64,000 nucleotides of DNA from Gemmataceae bacterium (GTDB lineage Bacteria > Planctomycetota > Planctomycetia > Gemmatales > Gemmataceae). The translations under genes were made by a program, and so were the position numbers. The stretch covers positions 62,001 through 126,000 of the forward strand of contig JALHPZ010000006.1 in the NCBI GenBank assembly GCA_022842245.1. Direction: 5' to 3'. Below the pieces are notes generated by a model that saw only the letters and a list, made by a program, of their open reading frames with translations, made no database searches and was not told the origin of the DNA. Of this stretch, positions 38,737 to 47,065 are shown one piece after another; the first letter of the stretch is position 1, and every line of letters begins with the position of its first letter.

Positions 38737-40623
38737 TTACTTCTTCGCCGGCTCCTCGACCGGCGGGAGCGGCACGGGCGTCTCGGCCGGGATCGGCGGC
38801 AGCGTGCCACCGGTCGCCGGTTGCGGCTCGGCCGCCGGAGCGGGCATCGGAGCCGCGGGAACTTCAGGCACCGGCACGGTCTCCACCGGGGCCGGGATCG
38901 GTGTTTCCACCGGTGTTTCCACCGGTGTTTCCACCTTGATTTCCGCCGTCGCGGGCTGGACCGTCGGAGGCGTCTCCGGTTCCAGCGTCACCGCGGTCTC
39001 GACCGGGACCGACTTCGGCTTGGCCGAGAGCGCTCCGGGGAGCGTCGTCGGAGCCGGGCAGCCACCCGTCAGCACGCCCGTCGGGCTGCACCCGCCGGTC
39101 GCGGGGTTGCAGACATTTCCCTTGGCGGGGAAGATGCCGTAGGTCGGGTCGCACTTGTAGGCGGCGTTGTAGCACCGGCCGTTCCAGACCTGACGTTGTC
39201 CCCGGGGGGCTTCGATCAGGCCTTCCAAGAATAGTTCATAATCGTCCGGCGTGCGCGTCTCGCGGCCGGGAAGCCGGCGGGGCACCTGGGTGCAATCCAA
39301 GGCATCCACCAGCCGCGGCGTGACGAGCACCACGAGTTCCTGCTCGCGTTCGTCGTACCGCACGGTGCTGAAGGCCGCGCCCAGGAAGGGGAGATCCCCG
39401 ACGAAGGGCACCTTCGAGTTCACCGCCTGCGTCGTCGTTTCGAGCAGGCCGCCGATCGCGAAGGTCTGTCCCGATTCGAGCACCACGGTTGCCCGGGTGG
39501 ACTGTTCGGTGAAACCCGGCGAGAAGCCGGCCGCCGTCTGGATCCCGAAGCCGTCGTTCCGGGCGCGGATCGACGGATTGATTTCGAGATAGATCTTCCC
39601 GTCGCCGTACACGATCGGCAGCACTTCGAGGGTGGTGCCGACCTGTTCGAGCTGCACGCTGATGCTGCCGAGACCGCCGCCGGTCGCGCTGAGCACCGCC
39701 TGCTGGCCGCCGGACCGGATCAATGCCGACCGGCCCGATTGCGTCGTGATCTTCGGCTCGGAGAGGATCTTCGTGAGACCCTCGGCCCGCAAGGCCCGCA
39801 AGGCGACGAAGATCTGCGGCGAAGCCAGTCCGAACCGCAGGTTCGCGTCCGGGGTGATCTGGCCGTTCGCAATGCCGAGGAACGACGTCTGCGTCGCGCT
39901 CACCAGGTTGCTGATCAGGCTCGAAAACGACCCGGAGTTCCCGTTGACGAAGAAGTCCGCGCCGCGCTGCCGGAGTTCCGACCGGTTCACCTGCGCGACA
40001 ACGACCTCGATCATCACATGCTGCGGTCCGCCGACCTGGATCGCGTTGATCACGTTGTTGCTGCCGCCGGCTCCCGTGCCCGCGGCGCTCTGCGTGATCC
40101 GCGTGATGATGTCGGCGTCCGACGGCTTGTTCACGTAGCCCGTCAGGATGATCCCGCTGCCCACGCCGGGGAGCACGTCCACGCTCGCCGTCGGCACCGC
40201 CCGCTGGATCACCTTCTTCAGCAACTCGTAGTCCGGTTGGACCACGACTTCGTATTCCACTTTCGTCATGTTCGTCAGGGCGAACGTGAGGCGGGTCACC
40301 CCGGCGTTCGAACCGACGATCAGGATCGCGTCCGGGTTGTCCGGATCGGGCCGCGTCTGCACCACCTGGTCGTTACCGACTTCGGTCGTGGCGACGTGCA
40401 CGCCGGGCGGAAGCTTCGGCTCGAACTTCACGAGACCGCCGAGCGGCACGAGGAGTTCGCCGGTCTTGCCAAACCGCACGGTCGCGGGTTTGCCGCCGGC
40501 GTCCTTCGCGGCCGGGGCGGCTTTGGTTTGCGCTTGCGCGGGGGCCGGGTCCGTCATGTGTAGACCGGCCGCCGCCACCAGACCGCCCAGCAAGAGCCGG
40601 CGGGTTAGTTTGAACGGGTGCAT
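38737..40623 (-). CDS. cpaC: Tad pilus outer-membrane secretin CpaC/RcpA
   Basis: A 628-residue secretin started at ATG 40623 with an AGAGG ribosome site and a signal peptide (LLLGGLVAAAGLHM). Features in order: an N-terminal domain typical of CpaC (GELLVPLGGLVKFE, VHVATTEVGNDQVVQTRPDPDNPDAILIVG in pieces), a BON-like region (VDVLPGVGSGIILTGYVNKPSDADII), and the secretin core (VEVVVAQVNRSELR, LRALRAEGLTKILSEPKITT, VPFVGDLPFLGAAFS). After the core, a Cys-rich stretch (CYNAAYKCDPTYG...CNPATGGC) and a Pro/Val/Glu-rich tail of about 100 residues extend it beyond usual length. It forms the outer-membrane pilus channel. Confidence 0.9.
   Translation of the reverse strand: MHPFKLTRRLLLGGLVAAAGLHMTDPAPAQAQTKAAPAAKDAGGKPATVRFGKTGELLVPLGGLVKFEPKLPPGVHVATTEVGNDQVVQTRPDPDNPDAILIVGSNAGVTRLTFALTNMTKVEYEVVVQPDYELLKKVIQRAVPTASVDVLPGVGSGIILTGYVNKPSDADIITRITQSAAGTGAGGSNNVINAIQVGGPQHVMIEVVVAQVNRSELRQRGADFFVNGNSGSFSSLISNLVSATQTSFLGIANGQITPDANLRFGLASPQIFVALRALRAEGLTKILSEPKITTQSGRSALIRSGGQQAVLSATGGGLGSISVQLEQVGTTLEVLPIVYGDGKIYLEINPSIRARNDGFGIQTAAGFSPGFTEQSTRATVVLESGQTFAIGGLLETTTQAVNSKVPFVGDLPFLGAAFSTVRYDEREQELVVLVTPRLVDALDCTQVPRRLPGRETRTPDDYELFLEGLIEAPRGQRQVWNGRCYNAAYKCDPTYGIFPAKGNVCNPATGGCSPTGVLTGGCPAPTTLPGALSAKPKSVPVETAVTLEPETPPTVQPATAEIKVETPVETPVETPIPAPVETVPVPEVPAAPMPAPAAEPQPATGGTLPPIPAETPVPLPPVEEPAKK
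38905..38937. repeat. 12-bp tandem repeats in secretin tail
   Basis: Three near-exact copies of GGTGTTTCCACC encode the VETP repeats of the Pro-rich tail. Confidence 0.7.
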
Positions 40624-40806
40624 CCATTCACCTCTCTCGCTAAAAGGTCTGCGGGGTCCACCCGCCCGCACGAACAGTCGATCGGGCGGATCGCCTGGCC
40701 GGACGTCTGGCCCGCATGGGGGTGCGGGCCGCGCCCCCGCCATCCGGGCGGGAGCTGTTTCCACGGTCGGTCGCAGTCCCTGCGGCCGACCCCGACTTCG
40801 TCGGAC

Positions 40807-42096
40807 TTAGCTGATCCGGCCGCCACTCGGGGCCGGGGCCGCATCGTCCTTCTTGTCGTCTTGTTTCTCCGCCGGAGCGACGCCCGTCGTCGGGGTCACG
40901 CTGCCGTCCGGCTGAACTTCGCCCAAGAGCTTCCAGGACTTGTCCGCCTGTTGCTCGTAGCGATAGGTCTTCGTTCCGCTCGGCCCGGTGATACTCTTGT
41001 CCACCGTGACCTTCTTCGGAGCCGGCTTCACTTCCGGCTTCACCTCGGGCTTGACTTCCGGTTTCACTTCCGGCTTCACTTCCGGCTTCGGTTCCTCGGG
41101 CTTCATCGGGGCCGTCTTGCTCACCGCCGACTTCGGCAGGAACTGGTTGGCCGACACTTCCTTCGCGAGGAAGTGGCCGATGCTCGCCTTCAGGTCGATC
41201 ACCGCCGTCGTCGGCGCCTCCACGAAGTCCACCATGCGGAACTTCTGCGTGATCACGTCGTCCGTCAGCTCGGTGCCCGCCGGCAGGTCTTCCGTCGCCA
41301 CCGGCACCTTGACGAACATCGGGGCCGGAGCCGGGGTCGTTTCCGGCAGCTTCTGTTCGCCGTTGCCGCCGCCGCCCGCCACCGCGTCGTTGATCCAGCC
41401 GATCACCTCTTCAATGTTCCATTCCGTCGCCGTATTCGCGATCTCGTCGGTCTTGCCGATCAGCACAAAGCTCATCGTCACGCCGGCCGTCTCCGCCATC
41501 CGGATCAGGGTCGCCTCATCATTCGAAACCGCCAACGTCACCACCTGCACCTGCATGATGCCCGTCGGAGCCCCCGGCGCCGGCACATAGTTCGTGTCCA
41601 CCGCCATCACGTGCATGTTCGGAATCAGCACCCGCCCGCCGACCTTCTGGTTGTTCCGGTTCGTCACCGTTCCGACCAGGTTCACGCGGCTCGTCGGCTT
41701 GATGAACGGCGTCACCTGCGCCAGCGGCAGCTTCACCGACATCAACCCCGTCTTGCCGATCGGCGGCAACAGCCCCTCGTTCTTGTTCACCTGCGACTTC
41801 TGGAAGAAGTTGTTCGCCGACACCGGGCTGTGCAGCGTCATGTCGATCAATTCTTCTTCCGTCTCGATCACGTTGTCCGGAATGTCGGTGACCTTCATCA
41901 CCTTGCGCTTCACCAGGTCCTTCAGGGCCTCCTTGTTGAACTTGGTCGGCGGATTCAAATCCTTCGCCGCCACAAGCACTTCCTTCACCGGAGTCTGGTC
42001 CGTGACCGGCTTCGCGCTCATTCGCGAGGTCAGGAACGCGGCCGCCAACCCGCAGCCGACCGCGACCACCATCAGAATCAGGTTCTTCTGCTTCAC
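40807..42096 (-). CDS. cpaB: Tad pilus assembly protein CpaB/RcpC
   Basis: A 429-residue protein with GTG start at 42096, set because MKQKNLILMVVAVGCGLAAAFL is the expected single N-terminal membrane helix and GGGGGGA precedes it. It has a SAF-type periplasmic domain (EVLVAAKDLNPPTKF, SVKLPLAQVTPFIKPTSRVNLVGT) and a second SAF-like region (KVPVATEDLPAGTELTD). Near residue 345-365 lies a PEVK-type repeat (five PEVK units), then a C-terminal region with KTYRYEQQADKSWKLLGEV. CpaB stabilises the secretin in the periplasm. It is first in the locus. Confidence 0.88.
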   Translation of the reverse strand: MKQKNLILMVVAVGCGLAAAFLTSRMSAKPVTDQTPVKEVLVAAKDLNPPTKFNKEALKDLVKRKVMKVTDIPDNVIETEEELIDMTLHSPVSANNFFQKSQVNKNEGLLPPIGKTGLMSVKLPLAQVTPFIKPTSRVNLVGTVTNRNNQKVGGRVLIPNMHVMAVDTNYVPAPGAPTGIMQVQVVTLAVSNDEATLIRMAETAGVTMSFVLIGKTDEIANTATEWNIEEVIGWINDAVAGGGGNGEQKLPETTPAPAPMFVKVPVATEDLPAGTELTDDVITQKFRMVDFVEAPTTAVIDLKASIGHFLAKEVSANQFLPKSAVSKTAPMKPEEPKPEVKPEVKPEVKPEVKPEVKPAPKKVTVDKSITGPSGTKTYRYEQQADKSWKLLGEVQPDGSVTPTTGVAPAEKQDDKKDDAAPAPSGGRIS

Positions 42097-42689
42097 GTTG
42101 TCCCCCCGTGTCGGTTGCGTTCGTGGATGTCGGCGCGAACCCGCAGGTCCACCGCGCGCCACGAGGGGTTGAACGCGCGTCTCCGACTCTCCACCCGCCG
42201 AACCCGGCGGACGGGCCACTCCGAGTGGCGTGTGTTCGTTGTGTGGAAACCGGTCGCGTCCCCTCGGCTCGACCGTTCGTTGGGCATGGAACCCTAGAAC
42301 GAACCTTGAGGGACGCAAGGCGCGAGACGCCTGAATCGTTTTTTCGCGCCTTACCTAGTTTCCGTGTCGTAGCAAATCGTTTCCCACGGTGATTACATTC
42401 GACCGGGTTGCATCGGTCCCTTCAGTTTTTCCGGCCGCATCGAGAGCGCCGATTTTGACCATTCGTCGCGGAATGCCCGGAAAGCCGACGAATACCTAAT
42501 TTGACGACACTCTCGCTTTCAATCGGCCGCCGAGACCAAAATAGATTCACGTCATACATGAATTTGAATCGCGAATTGTCCAATGCCGTTTACCAAATCC
42601 CCCAAATTAACGAATGGTCATTCCACCTTGACGCCGCCCCCGCGGGTTCGCTACGTCCCCGCAACTCGAATCATTACCCCCGGTGCCTC
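42097..42689. other. divergent intergenic region of the Tad locus
   Basis: About 590 bases between cpaB (minus) and the next plus-strand gene, with distinctly lower G+C from about 42330 to 42660. A TAG-stop-free frame runs through part of it but has unusual codon use. A candidate minus-strand promoter is TTGCGT...TAGGGT read from about 42320 to 42292; no other clear signal was seen. Confidence 0.35.
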
Positions 42690-43895
42690 GTGGCCACGCC
42701 AATCTCCCCGACCGAACTCGCCGACCGATTCGTCAAACTCCTCCTCGAGCGCACCGCCTCCAACGACGCCGACGAGGTCCGCGCACGATTCCAGAAGACC
42801 TACGAGTTCCTCGAATCGGTCTTCCAGACGCGCGACGATGCGCAGCGCAACCCCGTCTTCCAGGCCCTCGCCGCGCGGCTGCACGATCCCGAACTGCCGA
42901 TCTGGGAGTTCTCCTGCCTCGCGAACACCTGCGGCATCGCCGTCGAGCACGGTGCCGACCCCGGCTATTGCATCGCCCCCATCCTCGACCGGCTCGCGGG
43001 CCAGCTGCGCGGCGCCAAGGAGCTGAGCGAGAAGCTGACCGAACTCGTCGGCACGCCCAACCTCGAAACCATCCCCGAAGACCGCTGGGAGAACCTGGCG
43101 AACCGCTCGCCCGAGACGGCGCTGCGCATGCGCGAGTTCCTGGGGATCGGCTTCAACGGCCGCGCGGCCATGACCATGCTCTGCCGCTCGGCGGAGCTGC
43201 GCGAACGGGCGCGCCATCACGAAGACCTCGTCCTCGCCGCCGTCGAGGCCCGCGCCTTCAACCCCTACGCGCACTTCCTCGCCGAAGTCCTCCTCGCGAC
43301 CGACAACGAGGACGTCCTCGTGCTGGACCTCGACCGCAACCTCGGCTTCATCGTCCGCCTCCACGCCGTGCGCAGCAACGCCCACTTCTTCACGCTGCTG
43401 CAGGACGCGCTGCTCGCGCACCCGTCCGCGGCCGACTGGACCGGCGAGCGCGCCCACGACGTGCTCGTGCAGATCGCCAAGGGCGAACGGATGGTCGACA
43501 CGGTGACGCCCGCCGAGTGGCAGGCCGGCGACCTGATGAACGAGAAGGGCGAAGTCTTCGATCGCGCGATCTGGCAGTTCTACCAGTGGCCGGCGCTCCA
43601 GCCCGACGGCGAACTCGAAACGATGGAGAAGGCGCACCCGTACCATCCGTGGTGGGTGTGGGCGGAGCTGTACCCGCGGGACATCGTGGAGTTGGACGGG
43701 ATGAAGATCGTGCTGCTGACGAAGCCGGAGATGCCGCGGCGCTGGGCGATCGGCTTCTTCGCGCCGGTGCATCCGGCATTGCGGTCTTCGGTGGAGGTGC
43801 GGAGCGTGCTGAAGCCGGAATCGGTGGCCGGGTGGTTGCAGCGCATCCGGGAGACGCCGCGCGAGGACAACCCGAACCCCCCGCCGGCGGGTTAA
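42690..43895 (+). CDS. hypothetical protein
   Basis: The frame is open from 42501 (TTG), but codon use and base composition become gene-like only near 42690, so GTG 42690 is taken as start (401 residues). The product is soluble, acidic and without signal peptide or membrane segment. It contains ERTASNDADEVRARFQKTYEFLESVF, WEFSCLANTCGIAVEHGADPG, FLGIGFNGRAAMTMLCRS, EDVLVLDLDRNLGFIVRL and the C-terminal PYHPWWVWAELYPRDIVEL segment. No family was recognised. It may be a WGR- or beta-fold protein, but nothing firm can be said. Confidence 0.55.
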   Translation: MATPISPTELADRFVKLLLERTASNDADEVRARFQKTYEFLESVFQTRDDAQRNPVFQALAARLHDPELPIWEFSCLANTCGIAVEHGADPGYCIAPILDRLAGQLRGAKELSEKLTELVGTPNLETIPEDRWENLANRSPETALRMREFLGIGFNGRAAMTMLCRSAELRERARHHEDLVLAAVEARAFNPYAHFLAEVLLATDNEDVLVLDLDRNLGFIVRLHAVRSNAHFFTLLQDALLAHPSAADWTGERAHDVLVQIAKGERMVDTVTPAEWQAGDLMNEKGEVFDRAIWQFYQWPALQPDGELETMEKAHPYHPWWVWAELYPRDIVELDGMKIVLLTKPEMPRRWAIGFFAPVHPALRSSVEVRSVLKPESVAGWLQRIRETPREDNPNPPPAG

Positions 43896-43910
43896 CTTCG
43901 CGAGTTAACC
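43890..43910. terminator. bidirectional hairpin between convergent genes
   Basis: GGTTAACT, TCGCG, AGTTAACC. The plus gene stop (TAA at 43893-43895) and the minus gene stop (43905-43907) both lie inside the stem. Confidence 0.55.
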
Positions 43911-44381
43911 TTCGGAGCCGAAGAAGGCGAGCGCGAGGCCGAGGCCGAAAAAGAGGACGACCCACGCCAGACCGATGGCGACGGCGGCCTGCGTGCCGAG
44001 CAGCATCTGACCGCCGACGAACAGGATGATGAGCGGGACCACGAAGAGCATCGTCTCCTTTTGCAGGTCCCGCTTGGTTCCCTCCTGCTCCTCCTCCCAG
44101 GTCTGCTTCTCCAATTCGTCGCGGAGTTCGCCCTGCTCGGCGGGTAGCGGCACCTCCTCGCCGTAGCCCGGCAGGTCGGACGGGTTCGTCACGTCCGCTG
44201 CCGCGCGCACGGCGAGGCCGAACGCGTCGCCGCCGACGATCACGACTTCCGCCCCCGATTCGACATTGACGGCGCGCGAGGGGGCGAGCTTGGCTTCGAG
44301 GCGCGAGCCGTTCACCTCCACGTACCCCGTGGGCCGCAGGGGCGTCACCGCCCGACCGCGCTCGCCGATGGTCACGGGCAT
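43905..44381 (-). CDS. NfeD-like membrane protein
   Basis: A 158-residue protein. Residues 1-62 look like an OB-fold of the NfeD C-terminal domain (GERGRAVTPLRPTGYVEVNG, VESGAEVVIVGGDAFGLAV). An acidic linker follows, then two membrane segments (MLFVVPLIILFVGGQMLL, AVAIGLAWVVLFFGLGLALAFF). NfeD proteins are linked to stomatin/flotillin-type membrane proteases. Here the order (OB-fold first, membrane part last) is reversed from usual NfeD, so the relation is partial. Confidence 0.6.
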   Translation of the reverse strand: MPVTIGERGRAVTPLRPTGYVEVNGSRLEAKLAPSRAVNVESGAEVVIVGGDAFGLAVRAAADVTNPSDLPGYGEEVPLPAEQGELRDELEKQTWEEEQEGTKRDLQKETMLFVVPLIILFVGGQMLLGTQAAVAIGLAWVVLFFGLGLALAFFGSEG

Positions 44382-44393
44382 GGGTTCACCTAC

Positions 44394-44744
44394 TCATGGC
44401 AAATCGAGAGCGATCTTCGGGCACGCGTCGTACCGGCCCGACAAACTCGGCGATAAAGAACCCATCACCTGCGCGATCGAGTTCGAATCGACCGTGGCCA
44501 GCAACAGGCCGGATACGACGGAATCCCGAAGCAGGCCCGTGGCGGCACCTTCCGGCGTCGTCAGGTCGATGAACAGGCACGCCGGATCGGTCGCCATCGC
44601 CAGGTTGCTCGTCACTTCCGCGACCAGCAGCGTACCGACGGTTTCCGAGTAGGCGTTCGATTGAACGACGACGGCCGGACGCTTCTTCCCGCGGAGCCCC
44701 GAGGGATGGGGAAAGCGGACGAGGACGACGTCGCCCCGGTTCAT
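44394..44744 (-). CDS. MazF/PemK-family toxin
   Basis: A 116-residue protein with the MazF fold: MNRGDVVLVRFPHPSGLRGKKRPAVVV at the N-terminus (GDVVLVRF then KKRPAVVV), YSETVGTLLVAEVTSN, GLLRDSVVSGLLLATV near 85-100 and the ending VMGSLSP. The conserved Arg of RPAVV and the loop residues are present. MazF toxins cut single-stranded mRNA at short sequences. It is translated after the antitoxin with a 4-base ATGA overlap. Confidence 0.85.
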   Translation of the reverse strand: MNRGDVVLVRFPHPSGLRGKKRPAVVVQSNAYSETVGTLLVAEVTSNLAMATDPACLFIDLTTPEGAATGLLRDSVVSGLLLATVDSNSIAQVMGSLSPSLSGRYDACPKIALDLP

Positions 44745-44998
44745 GTCGGCTCCGGAATCGCGTCGTATTCGTCCATGTCGTCCCAGCCGGCGCGGGCTCC
44801 GGCCTGCCACGCGAGCCCGAGCCGATCTTCGCCGGTCCAGGGCGAGTCGTCGTACGCGTCCTGTCGCAAGCGCTCGAATTCCTTGAGGGAAATGAGTACG
44901 TAAGTCTCGTTCGTATGCGGGTTGACGAGGCGCGGCGGCCCGGCGACCGGTCCGTTCATGGCCTGAATCTGTTGTTCGGTCAACTCCGTCATGCTCAT
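44741..44998 (-). CDS. antitoxin paired with MazF-like toxin
   Basis: An 85-residue acidic protein: TELTEQQIQAMNGP, LVNPHTNETYVLISLKEFERLRQD, and the acidic C-terminus (DDMDEYDAIPEPT) expected for toxin neutralisation. The VLISLKEFERL region is like Phd/AbrB-type antitoxins of planctomycetes. It precedes the toxin with a 4-base ATGA overlap, the normal antitoxin-first order. Confidence 0.75.
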   Translation of the reverse strand: MSMTELTEQQIQAMNGPVAGPPRLVNPHTNETYVLISLKEFERLRQDAYDDSPWTGEDRLGLAWQAGARAGWDDMDEYDAIPEPT

Positions 44999-45039
44999 CC
45001 TCCCCGGACATCATACCCGAACGACATCGCCGCTGTCCA

Positions 45040-46209
45040 TCAGTTGAAGTACGCCATGTACATCCCCATCGAGCCGCCCTCGAAGAGTCGGGCCGCCGCG
45101 ATCAGCTTGTTCAGGTCGGCGTCCACGCCCTTCTCCAGATACTTCGCGTCCACGCCCTTCATCTGGAGCTTCGCGAGATCGATCGACGCTGGCGGATCGT
45201 CCAGCACCGTCTTCAGGTTCAAGCCCTTGCCGCCGCTCGGAAACAACAGTCCGATCGGCAGCAGCTTCTTCCCTTCCAGGATCGCCTCGAATTCCGCCAT
45301 CGCCTCCAGCCAGCCGTCGACCATCGCGGCGTTCACCGGCAGGCCGATCACGCTCGTCTGCTTCGGGTTCGGCAGCCATTCGTAGTCGTTGTCGGTCTCG
45401 GCGCGGATGTACCGCCACGTCTCGCGGTTGAGCTTCGCCACCTGCACGAAATGCTCGCGCACGCGGGTCAGCCGCGCCGGCTCCGCGAACCGGATGATCT
45501 CCCGGGCCTTCTGGAGCTTCTCCTTGCGTTCCTCGTCCGTGCCGGTGAACTTCGGCCGTACATTCGGGAACGGCCCCCACTCGTTCAGCTCGAACTCGTC
45601 CTTCAGGTCGAGCGAGAGCAGGAAGTCGATCGCGCCGGCGGCCACGTGGCAATACGACCGCAGCCACGCCACATCGCCGCGATCGAAGTGGACGAGGAAC
45701 TCCGGGTTCTTGGTCAGGAATTCGGCCCGGCCGCCGAGGAATTTGAAGAGGATCGTGGAAAAGTCGTCGGTCGCGCTCCCGTCGCCGTCGAGGTCGATTT
45801 TGATCTTCGCGAGGCGCAGCGGGAGCTTCACGTTGTCGTCGGTGATGCCGGCGAGCGTGGCGTCGACGCCGATCAGTCCGCGGCGGGCGTCGTCAAGGAG
45901 GGAACGCATCTTCGCGTAGGTGATGGCGTTCGGCTCGGGGTTGTCACGCGAGTGGATGCGGATGAAGAGCAGGTCGGCTTTCGCCCCATATTCGTACATC
46001 GTCTGCGACATCCGTTCGACGCCGAGTGCGAGGCGGATCACGCCGAGGCCGAAGCGGAGCTGGTCGTCCTTGGGGTGCTTCTTGAGTTCGCGTTCGAGGA
46101 CCTGTTCGCCGATGGCGAGCTGCCCGGAGTGCAGGTACTTCTCGACGAGCGGCGGCTCGGCGGCGGACGCGGGGAGCGTGAGAAGGACGATGGGCACGAG
46201 CGCGCGCAT
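45040..46209 (-). CDS. exported protein with EF-hand-like motif
   Basis: A 389-residue protein started at ATG 46209 with GGAG upstream and a signal peptide (LVPIVLLTLPASAA). The mature protein opens with a TPR-like helix pair (KYLHSGQLAIGEQVLERELKK). Near residue 123 is DLDGDGSATDDF, an EF-hand-type calcium loop. No catalytic motif is seen; FVQVAKLNRETWRYIRAE, SVIGLPVNAAMVDGW and LLPIGLLFPSGGKGLNLKTV are conserved-looking. Function unknown, probably periplasmic and calcium-binding at most. Confidence 0.6.
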   Translation of the reverse strand: MRALVPIVLLTLPASAAEPPLVEKYLHSGQLAIGEQVLERELKKHPKDDQLRFGLGVIRLALGVERMSQTMYEYGAKADLLFIRIHSRDNPEPNAITYAKMRSLLDDARRGLIGVDATLAGITDDNVKLPLRLAKIKIDLDGDGSATDDFSTILFKFLGGRAEFLTKNPEFLVHFDRGDVAWLRSYCHVAAGAIDFLLSLDLKDEFELNEWGPFPNVRPKFTGTDEERKEKLQKAREIIRFAEPARLTRVREHFVQVAKLNRETWRYIRAETDNDYEWLPNPKQTSVIGLPVNAAMVDGWLEAMAEFEAILEGKKLLPIGLLFPSGGKGLNLKTVLDDPPASIDLAKLQMKGVDAKYLEKGVDADLNKLIAAARLFEGGSMGMYMAYFN

Positions 46210-46275
46210 AGGGGATCTCCGGGACGTGACGGAGACGATACCCGCGCCGCGGAACGAAGGTTTCGTTTCGCGGCG

Positions 46276-46305
46276 CTGACAACGATGAAACCGGCGCGTT
46301 AGAAT
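46276..46305 (+). promoter_or_regulatory. putative promoter of DUF433 gene, leaderless type
   Basis: CTGACA at 46276-46281 and TAGAAT at 46300-46305, 18 bases apart. The -10 box ends 7 bases before ATG 46312. Confidence 0.55.
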
Positions 46306-46311
46306 GGCGAC

Positions 46312-46650
46312 ATGGATTTTCCCCTCTCGCTCCCGCTGACCATCGACGCGAACGGCTCCGCACGCATGGCCGGCACCCGCATCGCGCTCGCCACCGTGCT
46401 GCGCGCCTTCCGCGACGGCGCGACGCCGGAGGAGATCGTCCTTCAGTTCGACACGCTCGCACTCGCCGACGTGTACGCCGTCGTAGCCGCGTATCTCAAG
46501 GATCGCCCGACGTTCGATGACTACCTGAAGCGGGAAGACGCAGCCGATGAAGCCGCCTGGCGACAAGGCCGCGCGATGACCGAACGCGCCGGCCTCCGCG
46601 AACGGCTATTGGCCCGGAGGGCGGACCGTGCTCCGGTTCCTGGCGGATGA
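46312..46650 (+). CDS. DUF433-family antitoxin
   Basis: A 112-residue protein with the DUF433 pattern: LTIDANGSARMAGTRIALATVLRAFRDGATPEEIV in outline (short pieces GTRIALATVL, GATPEEIVLQF), LALADVYAVVAAYLKDR and a helical tail. DUF433 proteins act as antitoxins of DUF5615 PIN-like toxins. The 3' end overlaps the next gene by 23 bases. A probable leaderless promoter lies directly upstream. Confidence 0.8.
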   Translation: MDFPLSLPLTIDANGSARMAGTRIALATVLRAFRDGATPEEIVLQFDTLALADVYAVVAAYLKDRPTFDDYLKREDAADEAAWRQGRAMTERAGLRERLLARRADRAPVPGG

Positions 46651-46977
46651 GAACTTCAATGGTCGAATCGTTCGCGGACTCGAACTGGCCGTCCCGCACC
46701 TCGATCTCGTCCGGACGCAGGACGAAGGGTTGGATAACACAGACGATCCGACGATTTTGAAGTGGGCCGCCGATGCCGGACGCATCGTGTTGACCCACGA
46801 TCTCAAGACGATGGTGGGGTTCGCACACGATCGGGTTGCCGCGGGCGAAGCGATGCCGGGCGTCTCGCCGTGCGCGACACTTTGCCGATCGGCTCCGTCA
46901 TCGAGGAATTGATCTTGATTGTCGAAACCGGATTGGCGGACGATTTCGACGGTCAAGTCGTGTTCCTGCCGCTGTGA
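46628..46977 (+). pseudogene. DUF5615 PIN-like toxin gene, frameshifted
   Basis: The frame from GTG 46628 reads LRFLADENFNGRIVRGL, the metal-binding ADEN start of DUF5615 PIN-like toxins, then TQDEGLDNTDDPTIL and GRIVLTHDLKTM. After MPGVS the coding signal shifts to another frame (AVRDTLPIGSVIEELILIVE...DDFDGQVVFLPL) ending at 46977. One missing base near 46865 explains it. The intact protein would be about 116 residues and would pair with the upstream DUF433 antitoxin. Either the toxin is dead or this is a sequence error. Confidence 0.75.
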
Positions 46978-46980
46978 CTC

Positions 46981-47064
46981 CCGCGCTCGGCTCCGAAGAC
47001 CCGTTTGGACCGCCGGAAGCTCCGCTGACAGGTCCTAGCTCCTGATAGCACTCGCCGCTAAACG
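46981..47064. repeat. truncated copy of the 130-bp element
   Basis: Matches the right part of the element at 23979-24108: CGCGCTCGGCTCCGAAGACC, CGTTTGGACCGC, GCTGACAGGTCC and the CCGCTAAACG end. The left terminal repeat is missing. It again sits between two convergent gene ends. Confidence 0.75.
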
Positions 47065-47065
47065 G

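Noticed and set aside
38905-38937. Tandem repeats in the secretin gene as a regulatory array
   Set aside because: They keep the reading frame and encode a Pro-rich tail, so a coding explanation is enough.
36163-39234. Long plus-strand open frame over the Tad genes
   Set aside because: Antisense to three well-supported Tad genes and made of Arg/His/Val-rich text typical of shadows.
41030-41100. Short direct repeats in cpaB as a possible CRISPR
   Set aside because: They are tandem codon repeats encoding PEVK within a gene, with no spacers.
42501-42689. Upstream TTG start for the hypothetical gene at 42690
   Set aside because: This part is AT-rich and has codon use unlike the gene; kept only as an uncertain alternative.
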